This document shows positions 24,541-32,938 of a stretch of DNA of 61,228 bases, piece after piece. The stretch covers positions 31,461-92,688 of the forward strand of contig DGRN01000009.1 of NCBI GenBank assembly GCA_002391075.1. Reading direction: 5' to 3'. The position numbers were made by a program, and so were the translations under genes. A model generated the notes under the pieces. That model ran no database searches, was not told where the DNA came from, and saw nothing but the letters and a program-made list of their open reading frames with translations. Numbering within the stretch: the stretch's first letter is position 1; the number at the start of each line of letters is the position of its first letter. Source of the stretch: Candidatus Saccharibacteria bacterium UBA4387 (GTDB lineage: Bacteria > Patescibacteriota > Saccharimonadia > Saccharimonadales > Saccharimonadaceae).

Positions 24541-24628
24541 ATAACCAACCACTAACCATGTCAGGAAGCTAAAAATACGCTTTCCTACTTTTTAGTGCCA
24601 AAAAACTAAACTATAAGGAGGTGAAAAG

Positions 24629-24907
24629 ATGGCGATTCCATCTGAACGCAAAAGGATAATAGTTAACGCCAATGTATATTCTGACGGATTTTTCAAATTT
24701 CAATGTGTTGGTAGAGGGATACCGATAGGGCACAAATATGGAATGATCTCCGCCGTAGGTCATTGCGTTAATCGTTTTCTGGTACAAAACGGTTCAACTG
24801 CGACGGAAATCAATGTTCCTAACTTGAATTATAGGCTAAAAGTAAATATTTTTTACGAAAATCATAAAAACCATGAAAAATTAGCACTATGCGCCTATGA
24901 CTTCTAG
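24629..24907 (+). CDS. Unknown 92-aa island protein
   Basis: Strong Shine-Dalgarno AAGGAGGTG 6 nt before ATG. MAIPSERKRIIVNANVYSDGF ... GHKYGMISAVGHCVNRFLVQNG. Basic start, no membrane segment, no known motif. Overlaps the next small ORF by 11 nt and lies upstream of the recombinase. It could be an excisionase or control factor, but only position suggests this. Confidence 0.6.
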   Translation: MAIPSERKRIIVNANVYSDGFFKFQCVGRGIPIGHKYGMISAVGHCVNRFLVQNGSTATEINVPNLNYRLKVNIFYENHKNHEKLALCAYDF

Positions 24908-25061
24908 GCGTCAGAAACTAGATAACTGCCAAGTCACTAATCTTCAAAAAGAAATTGCTTATGATTATGCGATGCTGCTCTATAAGCAGTTCACGATTGT
25001 TCGACAAGATGGTAGAAATAATCAGGATAAAAACTACGAAGACAATTTGATTAATCAATGA
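24897..25061 (+). CDS. Unknown 54-aa island protein
   Basis: ATG 24897 to TGA 25059-25061, overlapping the preceding gene's end. MTSRRQKLDNCQVTNLQKEIAYDYAMLLYKQFTIVRQDG: a small helical protein, possibly translationally coupled. Function unknown. Confidence 0.5.
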   Translation: MTSRRQKLDNCQVTNLQKEIAYDYAMLLYKQFTIVRQDGRNNQDKNYEDNLINQ

Positions 25062-25062
25062 A

Positions 25063-25113
25063 TAAAGAGCTTCTCGTGGTCTTTCGTAGGACCTTTCCCG
25101 AGAAGCTCTTTTA
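25063..25113 (+). terminator. Long inverted repeat between small operon and recombinase
   Basis: AAGAGCTTCTCG ... CGAGAAGCTCTT with a roughly 22-nt loop, followed by TTTA. Ends 13 nt before the recombinase ATG, so it may be a terminator, an attenuator, or a recombinase-binding site. Confidence 0.55.
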
Positions 25114-25126
25114 CATAGGAGTTCAA

Positions 25127-26716
25127 ATGAAAAAATATTGGGCTATCACAAACTGCAGAGTCTCATCCGATGAACAGTTAAAAAACAATAGTCTTAATCG
25201 ACAAAGAGAATCAGTATTAAAGGCCGCTCAAAGACTAGGAGTCATAATTCCGAAAGATGGACAGTGGTCAGGGAGTGCCTCGAGTAAAAAAGGAAATAAT
25301 TTTAAGCGTAAGGATATTCTTGAAATGCTTGACTACTGCAAGAAACATAGACAAGTAAAATATCTTATAATCGACGAGCCGGATCGGTTTATGAGGTCGA
25401 TAAAAGAAGCTTTTTATTGGGAAACAAAATTTGAACAAGAGGTTGGAGTAAAAGTTTACTACGCCTGCGACGATAGTCTTAATGGGGATGATTTGGCTGC
25501 GAAAATGATGCGTTTTACCAAATACTTCGCCGCTGAAGGAAGCAACGAAGAGCGACAACGAAAATCTATTAGTGGCGATGCGAAAGCTATTACTGAAGGA
25601 CGCTATCCGTTTAGGCCTAAACTTGGATATTGCAAAAGCCTAAAACCTGGAATCCATGTTGTTGCTCCGGAAATTGGGGATTTAATGAAAAGCATCTTGT
25701 TGAGGCTATCTGCTGGTTTGTTGTCGTTGCCGGAATCGCTAGCCGAATATAATAATTCGAATTATGTACGAAATGGAAAGCATTGCGGTTACAAGATGGA
25801 TAAGTGGCGAAAAATAGTTACGGACCCCTACTATGCCGGAGTTGTAGAAATGAATCGACAAGTAAAAGCTAGAAATGAACATGGGCTTCATGTCCCGCTA
25901 ATATCACTAGAGGAACATCTTCGAATTGTTGAAATAGTTACAAAAAGACGAAAAAATCAGAACGGTCCACGAAAAAATGGCAACCCAGATTTTCCCCTAA
26001 ATACGATTACACTATGCAAAGACTGTTATGAGATGGAACAGAAATCTGGACGGGTTGGGCGACGCAATAGGGGAAAATTTGTAGGTTTCAAACACGGAAA
26101 CGGAAGAACAAATAAGGTCTACAAGCGTTATAGGTGTAGGATTTGTGGTCGTTCAATTCTAAGAGACGAGCTACATAAAGAAGTTCAAGAGTTTCTTGCC
26201 ATGTTGGATTTTTCGAGTTCTGGACGTCGTCTTCTTGAGGATGCCTTAAATCGCGTCTGGAAAGCCGAGGAAGAGAGTGAGGCTAGTAAAATAATTAAAC
26301 TACGGAATGAAGCTACGAATATTCGACGGATTAATAACGAATTAATCGATAAGCTTGCTACTACAAACAATGCTACTGTATATCGACAGATTGAAGAGCG
26401 GATTGAGGAAAGAACCAAGCAGATAGAAGAACTTGAAGATGAAATTTGTGAAATCGAAGAGCGCCAGAATAATAACAAGCAAAACTTTATTGATTTTGCA
26501 TTAAATTTTGCCGATAATCTCGGAGTTCATTTCTTCGAAATCGACCTCTCTTTGATTAAGGAGTTTAAACTTTTGCTTTTTCCTGAAGGATTTTTTGTTA
26601 ATTCAAATAATAAAGTTTACACCACTAAAATTAGTCCATTTTATAGGTTGCGAGAAATAAAAAAATCGTCCGAAGACGATAAATTGGACCTTATGGTGCG
26701 GGTGAAGAGACTCTAA
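25127..26716 (+). CDS. Large serine recombinase (island integrase), C-terminus exchanged by integration
   Basis: 529 aa from ATG 25127 (AGGAG 6 nt upstream); the ORF extends to 25058 through the upstream hairpin. N-terminal resolvase domain with catalytic Ser in NCRVSSDEQ, RQRESV and IDEPDRFMRS (conserved Arg residues). Recombinase domain about 155-260 (GRYPFRPKLGYCKS). Zinc ribbon with CKDC ... CRIC (about 305-365), then a coiled coil with the heptad-rich KLRNEATNIRRINNELIDKLATTN ... EERTKQIEELEDEICEIEERQ. The last 7 codons lie past the left edge of the 7-bp core and the gene stops inside tRNA-Gly. Confidence 0.92.
   Translation: MKKYWAITNCRVSSDEQLKNNSLNRQRESVLKAAQRLGVIIPKDGQWSGSASSKKGNNFKRKDILEMLDYCKKHRQVKYLIIDEPDRFMRSIKEAFYWETKFEQEVGVKVYYACDDSLNGDDLAAKMMRFTKYFAAEGSNEERQRKSISGDAKAITEGRYPFRPKLGYCKSLKPGIHVVAPEIGDLMKSILLRLSAGLLSLPESLAEYNNSNYVRNGKHCGYKMDKWRKIVTDPYYAGVVEMNRQVKARNEHGLHVPLISLEEHLRIVEIVTKRRKNQNGPRKNGNPDFPLNTITLCKDCYEMEQKSGRVGRRNRGKFVGFKHGNGRTNKVYKRYRCRICGRSILRDELHKEVQEFLAMLDFSSSGRRLLEDALNRVWKAEEESEASKIIKLRNEATNIRRINNELIDKLATTNNATVYRQIEERIEERTKQIEELEDEICEIEERQNNNKQNFIDFALNFADNLGVHFFEIDLSLIKEFKLLLFPEGFFVNSNNKVYTTKISPFYRLREIKKSSEDDKLDLMVRVKRL
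26693..26699. repeat. Candidate right attachment core inside tRNA-Gly 3' end
   Basis: ATGGTGC; on the minus strand it reads GC-A-CCA-T: last two acceptor bases, discriminator, CCA and one downstream base. Confidence 0.65.
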
Positions 26717-26770
26717 CTCTCGACCTCTTCCTTGGCAAGGAAGCGCTCTAAACAACTGAGCTACACCCGC
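26694..26770 (-). tRNA. tRNA-Gly(GCC), CCA encoded
   Basis: Acceptor GCGGGTG/CACCCGC, D-arm GCTC/GAGC, anticodon arm CTTCC-TTGCCAA-GGAAG giving anticodon GCC, T-arm GAGAG/CTCTT, discriminator A, genomic CCA. Unusual: D-loop has G18-U19 and the T-loop starts TTA, so the usual G19-C56 tertiary pair is replaced by U19-A56. The 3' end overlaps the recombinase gene (26694-26716) on the other strand. Confidence 0.95.
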
Positions 26771-26792
26771 ATAATTCTTGCGAACTGCTACT

Positions 26793-26821
26793 ATTCTAGC
26801 AAGAAGCATCGCGAATGTCAA
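26793..26821 (-). promoter_or_regulatory. tRNA-Gly promoter
   Basis: Minus strand TTGACA (26816-26821), 17 nt, TAGAAT (26793-26798) with extended TGC. Confidence 0.85.
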
Positions 26822-26882
26822 ACAAAAGACGAAATAAAAAACATAAAACCGAAAAATCTTAGCATTAAAATATTGTTGCTTA

Positions 26883-26891
26883 TGTTATAAT
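26883..26891 (+). promoter_or_regulatory. Adhesin promoter, extended -10
   Basis: TGTTATAAT within the 14-base string ATGTTATAATTAAA, which recurs before the major pilin at 31313-31326. Confidence 0.7.
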
Positions 26892-26905
26892 TAAACAAAA
26901 GAGGT

Positions 26906-29900
26906 ATGCGAAAAATTAGGGATTACATGAGAGGTAGAAAGCCTCTAAAACGACTATTTGCCTTTTTGGCTACTTTTTGCGTACTGTGCGGTGGCTTAAT
27001 TTTGACGCAAAGCTTGCGTACTGATGCTGCAGATACTTATTTTGTGAATATTACGTCGAATAATACTCAAGGGGGTGGCTTTGGTTATGGTTCGAATTGT
27101 GATGGGGATATCCATGAAAGCTATAGCGAGTATTTGGAACATTCCTATGATCAGTTCCCGGTAGGATCAATTACGGCCTGCCCAGCCGAAGGCTATGTCT
27201 TTAAATACTGGCTTCTCGATGGCGTGCAAGCTTCTACGACGGCAAATATAAATCGTTGGAGCTTTCAGGGCTATAATGCTAATAATGAAATGAATCTTCA
27301 GGCGGTCTTTGAAAAGATTACGTCATATACTGTCGGCTCGAGTGATTATAGCAGTGGTAGCTATGCTGTTGGGCATGATTGTAACTCGCCGGAAACTACT
27401 GATCGGTCGCTGAGCTATACTTCGGGCGCTTTTGATACCCCAAATAATGTGCCAATTATGGCTTGCCCACTGAGTGGCGGTACCTTCTTGCGCTGGGAAC
27501 TGGACGGCCAGCCATATAGCCAAAATACGCAAATCCCATACAACGCCAGTGATTTGCCACATGATGGCGAGGCTCACACTCTTCAAGCGGTCTTTGAAGG
27601 ATATGTTCCGCCAGTCGAGAATACTGTTGAAATCTATGCCACGAATACCGATGCTCAATTGTATGTCTCCGGAAGTGGAGTTGATGTTGCTGGGAATTAT
27701 TCTAGTCATGCCACTGCTACTACTCACGAAGATCAACAGGTAGTGACTGTAGGATTCAATCATCTTCCAGGTGGATTTAGGGTCAATTCTGTAAATCCAG
27801 TCACGACTACTGGCGACGTGGTTTATAATGACGATTTTAATAATAATCAGTTCACGATTACTGTTTCTGGTGATGGTACGGCAACGGTCAATATTGAGGA
27901 GATTACTTATACATATACGGCTACGATTGATGCCGGTGAGGGCACTGCGACTGTTGCGGAAGGTCAAAACTATACTGTTCAGCATAATGGTGAGAGTCTA
28001 GTAACTGTCGTGGCTACTTCGAATCAAATCGATGTTACTGTTTCTGTGGACCCACCTAGAGGCCATGAACTTAATTCTATTACGGCTGCCGGTAACGCTA
28101 ATTATTGGGGAAATCAGACGGATAATCCGTTTACTTTTCGCATTGCCGGAGATGGAGGTTCGATTACGATTGGCTACAAACAAGCCGGCCTGTATACGGT
28201 ATCCATTGAGCCTAATGATTCTAGTCGAGGTAGGCTTGAACTTGAATCTGGCAGTAATTATACGGCCGAAAGTACAAGTACTGGTGGTCTAAAAATTGAG
28301 GCTGCCGAAAGCGCTGGAACGATTACGACGGATATTCTTGTTCCAGTTCCTGCAGACGGCTACTACTTTAATGAATTTACAAATAATAGCGGCAATACTA
28401 CCTGGAGGAGAGAAACTGAAGGAAACGAATACCGTTATATCTTTACGCTCAATGGCGAAGGTTCGGTAACCGCGAACTTTGTGGCGTATTCTGAGGTTAA
28501 GTATGATGTTGGTGTAAATATCGCTTCGGCTGGCTCCATAGATATAAATGGCGGAAACTGTAGTACTGAGACGAAAACAAACCAGAATTTCGAGAAATCG
28601 CTTGTAGATATTGGTGAAGATTACCGAAGCTCGCTCGATACTGGTGACAACGATATTGTCGCTTGCGTTGATGACGAGAATTATCGTTTTGACCATTGGG
28701 AGATAGACGGTAATAATATCTGGCAGAATTCTACACTTAATAGGATCGGTACTTGGCCGAAGAATGGGACCCATCATACCTTGCGCGCTGTATTTGTAGA
28801 GAAACCGCGCCCGACGAATTTTGAAGTCTCTGCTTCCGATGCTTCTCTAGGCAAAATCGCTTTTGGTGATAGTTGTGACGATGCTTCGATTACGAATCAG
28901 ACGGTTGTCTATACTGATGTCGCTTTCGATACTAATAGCCAACCAATTCGCGCCTGTGCAGCCGAGGATGCGATCTTTGTACGCTGGGAACTCGATGGTA
29001 ACAGTTATAGTACCGAGAGTGTAATCCCGTACGACGCAAATAATGTCCCGACTGATGGCCAGAATCATACTTTGCGTGCCGTGTTTGCTTCTACTGCCTC
29101 GACGCCGTATACGGTAGGTTCGGCAGATTATAGTCTTGGTGCTTTTGTCGTAGGCCATGATTGCAATAATCCGCTCGGAGAAGATCGGGCTCTTCTATAC
29201 TCAATGGGGAGTTTTAACACGGAAAATCAGTGGCCGATTATGGCTTGTCCGCTCAACGGTAACGCTTTCTTGCGCTGGGAGCTTGACGATCAGCCATATA
29301 GTCAAAATACTCAAATTCAATACAACGCCAGCGATTTACCATCTGATGGAAATTCGCATGTTCTTCGCGCTGTATTTGGACAGCATAATACTGTCACGAT
29401 TAGGCCAAGCAATAATTCTTATGGCTCCATTGAAGGTATTGAAAGTGGCAGCGGCTATACTTCGAGAAAGCAGGGTGACGATTTGATAATTACGACAGAT
29501 GGCGGCACGGTAGTGACTGGAACTGTGACTATGAAGCCAGCTAGTAGCAAGGTCTTTATTGGCTTTACTTCCTCTACTGGCAATACGACCTGGACGAAGG
29601 GTGCTTCGGATAACGAATATACTCTTACGATTACTGGCGACGATACTCTGGTTGCGGAATTCCGCCCTCAGACAACATATAATCTGGACATCCAGAATGA
29701 TCATGGTGCTAACGGTGGTATAGATATAACTGGCGGTTCTTGTGCTAGCGAGGATATACAGTATGCTTTTCCGGATGATTATGAGGTCGTAAAGACTTCG
29801 GTTGGTCCTGTTTTGGATTTGGGCGTTCCACATATCGTGGCCTGCCCGAATGAAGGTTTCCACTTCGTTCACTGGAAGTTGGACGGCAGGGAATTCTCGA

Positions 29901-30730
29901 CTGATCCAGTATTATTTATGACAGATAAGCATATTGTTAACGACTATCAGAATCACCATATTACGGCGCTATTCAGTCTAAATGGTTCGGTTCTTCAAGC
30001 AACGATTCGATCCGAAGATACTAATAAGGGCACATTGAGCATGGAGGCCGGTGACGGTTATAATGTAAATGTATGGACTGGCGGTGGAGCCGTTGTGGTT
30101 ATTCCACATTCGGAAGAGTCTTTGCCTTTGACGACTGGAATAATGACGATTACACCAAAAGATGGCTATGTCTTTGACTATATTTCTTCTGAAACTGACA
30201 AAGTTAGCTGGACGCAGGTTGGCGAAAACCAAGTTCAATTTGAAATGGAAGGCTACGATATTCTTACGGTTCACTTTAGGCCCGAAGATATCGAGGTTCG
30301 CTATATCATCGGCCCAGACGTTGCGGCGCAAGGTGGTGTCAACACGACGCAAAACGGCTGTGGCGACGAGACTTCTCGTGTGGATTACTTGACTGGCCTT
30401 GATGCAGATGGTGCTATTGATATTGTTGCGCAAAATATCGTAGCATGTCCGAGCGACGGTTTCGTCTTCGATCATTGGGAACTAGACGAACAGCCGATTT
30501 CTAATAATGCGTCGCTCGCAAAAAATGCACAGGTATGGCCGAATGGTGGCTCGCACACTCTGCGCGCAATCTTTACGGACACTCCTCCTCAGCCAGATTA
30601 CTCTCTGCCATACACAGGCTCGGCTTCGATATGGATTATCTTGGGCGGTGGCATTGGTCTAGTACTTATTCCGTCAATAGTATTGATTAGAAAAGAATAT
30701 CTCGAAGAGAAGAAAGGAGGAAAAACATGA
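26906..30730 (+). CDS. Giant LPxTG surface adhesin with seven Cys-pair repeats
   Basis: 1274 aa. Signal peptide (LFAFLATFCVLCGGLILTQ, ends near DAAD), seven repeats, cell-wall sorting signal LPYTG near residue 1233, membrane helix and basic tail. Each repeat has a Cys early (as in GHDCN, GGNCS, GDSCD, GGSCA, NGCGD) and a second in a conserved ACP/ACV/ACA site followed by F..W.LDG and ending TLxAVF. Repeats 2 and 5 are close duplicates (PIMACPL, QPYSQNTQI). Between them are beta-rich InlB/Flg_new-like stretches. The pattern implies one disulfide per repeat. Start could instead be ATG 26927, which has a better-spaced AGGGA. Probable tip or shaft adhesin of the sortase-built pilus. Confidence 0.88.
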   Translation: MRKIRDYMRGRKPLKRLFAFLATFCVLCGGLILTQSLRTDAADTYFVNITSNNTQGGGFGYGSNCDGDIHESYSEYLEHSYDQFPVGSITACPAEGYVFKYWLLDGVQASTTANINRWSFQGYNANNEMNLQAVFEKITSYTVGSSDYSSGSYAVGHDCNSPETTDRSLSYTSGAFDTPNNVPIMACPLSGGTFLRWELDGQPYSQNTQIPYNASDLPHDGEAHTLQAVFEGYVPPVENTVEIYATNTDAQLYVSGSGVDVAGNYSSHATATTHEDQQVVTVGFNHLPGGFRVNSVNPVTTTGDVVYNDDFNNNQFTITVSGDGTATVNIEEITYTYTATIDAGEGTATVAEGQNYTVQHNGESLVTVVATSNQIDVTVSVDPPRGHELNSITAAGNANYWGNQTDNPFTFRIAGDGGSITIGYKQAGLYTVSIEPNDSSRGRLELESGSNYTAESTSTGGLKIEAAESAGTITTDILVPVPADGYYFNEFTNNSGNTTWRRETEGNEYRYIFTLNGEGSVTANFVAYSEVKYDVGVNIASAGSIDINGGNCSTETKTNQNFEKSLVDIGEDYRSSLDTGDNDIVACVDDENYRFDHWEIDGNNIWQNSTLNRIGTWPKNGTHHTLRAVFVEKPRPTNFEVSASDASLGKIAFGDSCDDASITNQTVVYTDVAFDTNSQPIRACAAEDAIFVRWELDGNSYSTESVIPYDANNVPTDGQNHTLRAVFASTASTPYTVGSADYSLGAFVVGHDCNNPLGEDRALLYSMGSFNTENQWPIMACPLNGNAFLRWELDDQPYSQNTQIQYNASDLPSDGNSHVLRAVFGQHNTVTIRPSNNSYGSIEGIESGSGYTSRKQGDDLIITTDGGTVVTGTVTMKPASSKVFIGFTSSTGNTTWTKGASDNEYTLTITGDDTLVAEFRPQTTYNLDIQNDHGANGGIDITGGSCASEDIQYAFPDDYEVVKTSVGPVLDLGVPHIVACPNEGFHFVHWKLDGREFSTDPVLFMTDKHIVNDYQNHHITALFSLNGSVLQATIRSEDTNKGTLSMEAGDGYNVNVWTGGGAVVVIPHSEESLPLTTGIMTITPKDGYVFDYISSETDKVSWTQVGENQVQFEMEGYDILTVHFRPEDIEVRYIIGPDVAAQGGVNTTQNGCGDETSRVDYLTGLDADGAIDIVAQNIVACPSDGFVFDHWELDEQPISNNASLAKNAQVWPNGGSHTLRAIFTDTPPQPDYSLPYTGSASIWIILGGGIGLVLIPSIVLIRKEYLEEKKGGKT

Positions 30731-31362
30731 AGAGACTGATCGCGCTCTTCGCCTTCCTCTCGGCGATTCTCGCAAGCTCGTACTGTTATGCAGACGTCGG
30801 AGGAGTACGAGGCGAATATAAATATGGAGACGAGCTAATAAGCGGAGTCGAAGTAGATCTTTACAAAATTGCGGACTATGACGAAACAGGCTTCCACTAC
30901 GCGGCGCCATACATTGGACACGAGGTAGATATAGGAAGTCTGACAAACTCGGAGCTTGGCGATTATGGCCAAGAATTGGCAACGATAGGTAACACACCGA
31001 GCGCCACAACCGAGACCGTCAATGGAAGCTACTCCTTCTATGATATGGAAGAGGGAATCTGGCTAGTTAAGTTCAAGGACATTAAGATTGGAGATTATAC
31101 CTATACGGCCTTACCAATCGTCCTGACAATGCCGGACCGAAACCTTAATTACGATATCGAGCTCATTACTAAGCTAGAAAAGAGTTGTCCAGATTGCGTC
31201 GAGCCCGACCCGGACATCCCTCCAGAAGAGGAGAATGTAAATACCTACGATGCAATCAAGAAATATATTGGGGTGTTATGCATATGCATTATAGTCGAAG
31301 TGCTTATGCTTCATGTTATAATTAAAGATAAGAAAAAGAAGGGAAATAATGAAAAAAACTAA
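30727..31362 (+). CDS. Minor pilin/anchor-like protein
   Basis: 211 aa, overlapping the adhesin stop by 4 nt (ATGA). Signal peptide (LIALFAFLSAILASSYCYAD). One pilin-type domain: GGVRGEYKYGDELISGVEVDLYKIADYD ... GSYSFYDMEEGIWLVKFKDIKIGDYTYTALPIVLTMP, as in the N-terminal domain of Spa-type pilins and Cna-B proteins. C-terminal sorting signal NVNTYD, hydrophobic helix and KDKKKKG: an N-x-x-T-x-D variant instead of LPxTG. Probably the basal or linker subunit. Confidence 0.82.
   Translation: MKRLIALFAFLSAILASSYCYADVGGVRGEYKYGDELISGVEVDLYKIADYDETGFHYAAPYIGHEVDIGSLTNSELGDYGQELATIGNTPSATTETVNGSYSFYDMEEGIWLVKFKDIKIGDYTYTALPIVLTMPDRNLNYDIELITKLEKSCPDCVEPDPDIPPEEENVNTYDAIKKYIGVLCICIIVEVLMLHVIIKDKKKKGNNEKN
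31314..31322 (+). promoter_or_regulatory. Internal promoter for the major pilin
   Basis: TGTTATAAT inside the 3' end of the minor pilin gene, giving about a 20-nt leader with AAGGG before ATG 31349. Confidence 0.65.
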
Positions 31363-32872
31363 GATATTAGCTGTACTGGCTGGAGCGATTGGATTATCGC
31401 TCGTCGGTAGCGCATCTACCTATGCGGCAATTAATACTGACACTAATAATGGCAAGGTTCTTGCAACATCGCCAAACAATACCATTTCTGTGTCGAACGT
31501 CGAAAGCACGGATACTTTTACTTATTGCAAAATCGTAGATATTAAATATGACCAAGCTACAAATGCTGTAAGTTATAACTTTACGAGTGATTTTCAGACA
31601 TTCTTGTCGAACTCCACAACTTACAACACTCTAACCATCGATACTTATCGCACTTATACTGGCTCTGCTGAGGGTCGGATTACTGGCGATACTAACCTCG
31701 ACAGGCTTGCTGGCGATTACGCAAAGTATCTCCGCCAGAACGGCTCTTCCTGTAGTTCAATGACCGTGAGCGGCACGAGCGCAACCGGTACTGTTGCGGA
31801 GGCTGGCTCTTACATTATCTTGCCAACCAGCTCTACGAAGGTCTACTCAGTCATGATTGCTAACATTGGTGTTAAGACTCAAGAAACTAGCGGTACCGTT
31901 GACTATGTTCTCGATAGTGCGAACGCGGACATTACCGCCAAGAAAGGTAATCCTGGCGCAGTTTTGAAGACCGCCAATAAGGATATCGTTGCGATCGGTG
32001 AGACTATTACTTATACTCTCGAAGCAAGTGTTCCTTCTTATCCATCTAATGTCGTAAATACGGCATACAAAATTACAGATACTCCAGCAACTGGTAGTAC
32101 GGTCGTCTTCGATACAACTTATACTCCTGTAGTAAAAGCTGGTGGTGCTACCCTCGACAGTAGCAAATATACCATTACCTTTACTAGCACGAGTCTCGTA
32201 GTGGATATTCCAGAGACTAAGGGGCTTACCTCTCCGATTACGGTTGAATACCATGCAAAACTCAGTGATGCTAGCCGCGCAGGCGTCGCACAGGGCAACG
32301 AAGTTGTAATGGAATACCCAGTAGATTTCTATAATCCAAGCTCTGCAAAGACTAGCTCGACAGCTTCCAAGAATGTTAAAACGCTCGGCGTCAAGATCAA
32401 GAAGACTTCCGACGAGAGTGGCAATCCAGCACTTGCTGGCGCAGAATTCCAGCTGTTTACGAATAGCAACGCAACTGGCACTCCAATTACCTGCTATACG
32501 GATATCGCTGGTGGTTCGGCAACTAATACTACTTTGACGACCGGCGCTGTTCAGGGCGAAGATGGCGTAGCAATCTGCCGTGGTCTTACGACTGGTACTT
32601 ATTACCTCAAGGAAACCAAGGCGCCTGTTGGCTACACACTCAACTCGAGCATTATTACCGTAGAGGTTACTGCGGACAACGCCACATCTGGCATTAGCGG
32701 TAGCGCAACCTATACTACTGGCTACAAGCAGCAGGATGTAGTTAATACTAAGACTAACTTTGCTCTTCCATTCACTGGCGGTCGCGGCGTAGTGATTTAC
32801 GCAATAGCTGGTATTAGCATTGTGACTGTAGCTTCCGTTTACTATGCGCGCAAGAAAAAGCAAGAAGCTTAA
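31349..32872 (+). CDS. LPxTG major pilin subunit (SpaA/fimbrial backbone type)
   Basis: 507 aa. Signal peptide ends near TYAA. Middle region (about 190-340) contains ITAKKGNPGAVLKTANKDIVAIGETITYTLEASVP, an isopeptide-domain start with candidate pilin-motif Lys residues, and the last domain carries the Cna-B E-box GTYYLKETKAPVGYTL (about 425-440) typical of intramolecular isopeptide bonds. Sorting signal LPFTGGRG, helix, tail RKKKQEA. Expected to be polymerised by the following class C sortase. Overlaps the minor pilin by 14 nt; followed by a terminator. Confidence 0.92.
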   Translation: MKKTKILAVLAGAIGLSLVGSASTYAAINTDTNNGKVLATSPNNTISVSNVESTDTFTYCKIVDIKYDQATNAVSYNFTSDFQTFLSNSTTYNTLTIDTYRTYTGSAEGRITGDTNLDRLAGDYAKYLRQNGSSCSSMTVSGTSATGTVAEAGSYIILPTSSTKVYSVMIANIGVKTQETSGTVDYVLDSANADITAKKGNPGAVLKTANKDIVAIGETITYTLEASVPSYPSNVVNTAYKITDTPATGSTVVFDTTYTPVVKAGGATLDSSKYTITFTSTSLVVDIPETKGLTSPITVEYHAKLSDASRAGVAQGNEVVMEYPVDFYNPSSAKTSSTASKNVKTLGVKIKKTSDESGNPALAGAEFQLFTNSNATGTPITCYTDIAGGSATNTTLTTGAVQGEDGVAICRGLTTGTYYLKETKAPVGYTLNSSIITVEVTADNATSGISGSATYTTGYKQQDVVNTKTNFALPFTGGRGVVIYAIAGISIVTVASVYYARKKKQEA

Positions 32873-32893
32873 TCAATAATCGTCCCTTCTTTA

Positions 32894-32921
32894 AAGCTGC
32901 GACTCAAAAGGTCGCAGCTTT
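32894..32921 (+). terminator. Terminator after major pilin
   Basis: AAAGCTGCGAC-TCAAAAG-GTCGCAGCTTTT. Confidence 0.85.
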
Positions 32922-32926
32922 TGCTA

Positions 32927-32932
32927 TATAAT
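32927..32932 (+). promoter_or_regulatory. -10 box of leaderless sortase transcript
   Basis: TATAAT ends 6 nt before ATG 32939, only a few nt after the pilin terminator. Confidence 0.7.
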
Positions 32933-32938
32933 ATGCTT

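Larger units (their letters stand above)
21478..26699. mobile_element. Integrated 5.2-kb restriction-modification island at tRNA-Gly
   Basis: The interval is visibly AT-richer than its flanks. It ends in a serine recombinase abutting the 3' end of tRNA-Gly(GCC), and is bounded by the 7-bp direct repeat ATGGTGC at 21478-21484 and 26693-26699. The repeat covers CCA, discriminator and two acceptor bases of the tRNA, so integration leaves the tRNA intact. Cargo: DUF5681-like gene, frameshifted endonuclease-like gene, C5 methyltransferase, MvaI/BcnI-like endonuclease and two small genes. Structural genes for a virion or conjugation are absent, so it would need help to move between cells. Confidence 0.8.

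Noticed and set aside
25058..25126. Recombinase start at ATG 25058
   Set aside because: Would translate the inverted repeat 25063-25113; the SD and the resolvase-domain start fit ATG 25127.
26906..30730. CRISPR or tandem DNA repeats in the adhesin
   Set aside because: Repeats are at protein level, about 100 codons each and diverged in DNA. No short regularly spaced direct repeats were seen in the window.
31847..32863. Minus-strand 338-codon frame opposite the major pilin
   Set aside because: Mirror of a repetitive Thr/Ser-rich gene; composition artefact.
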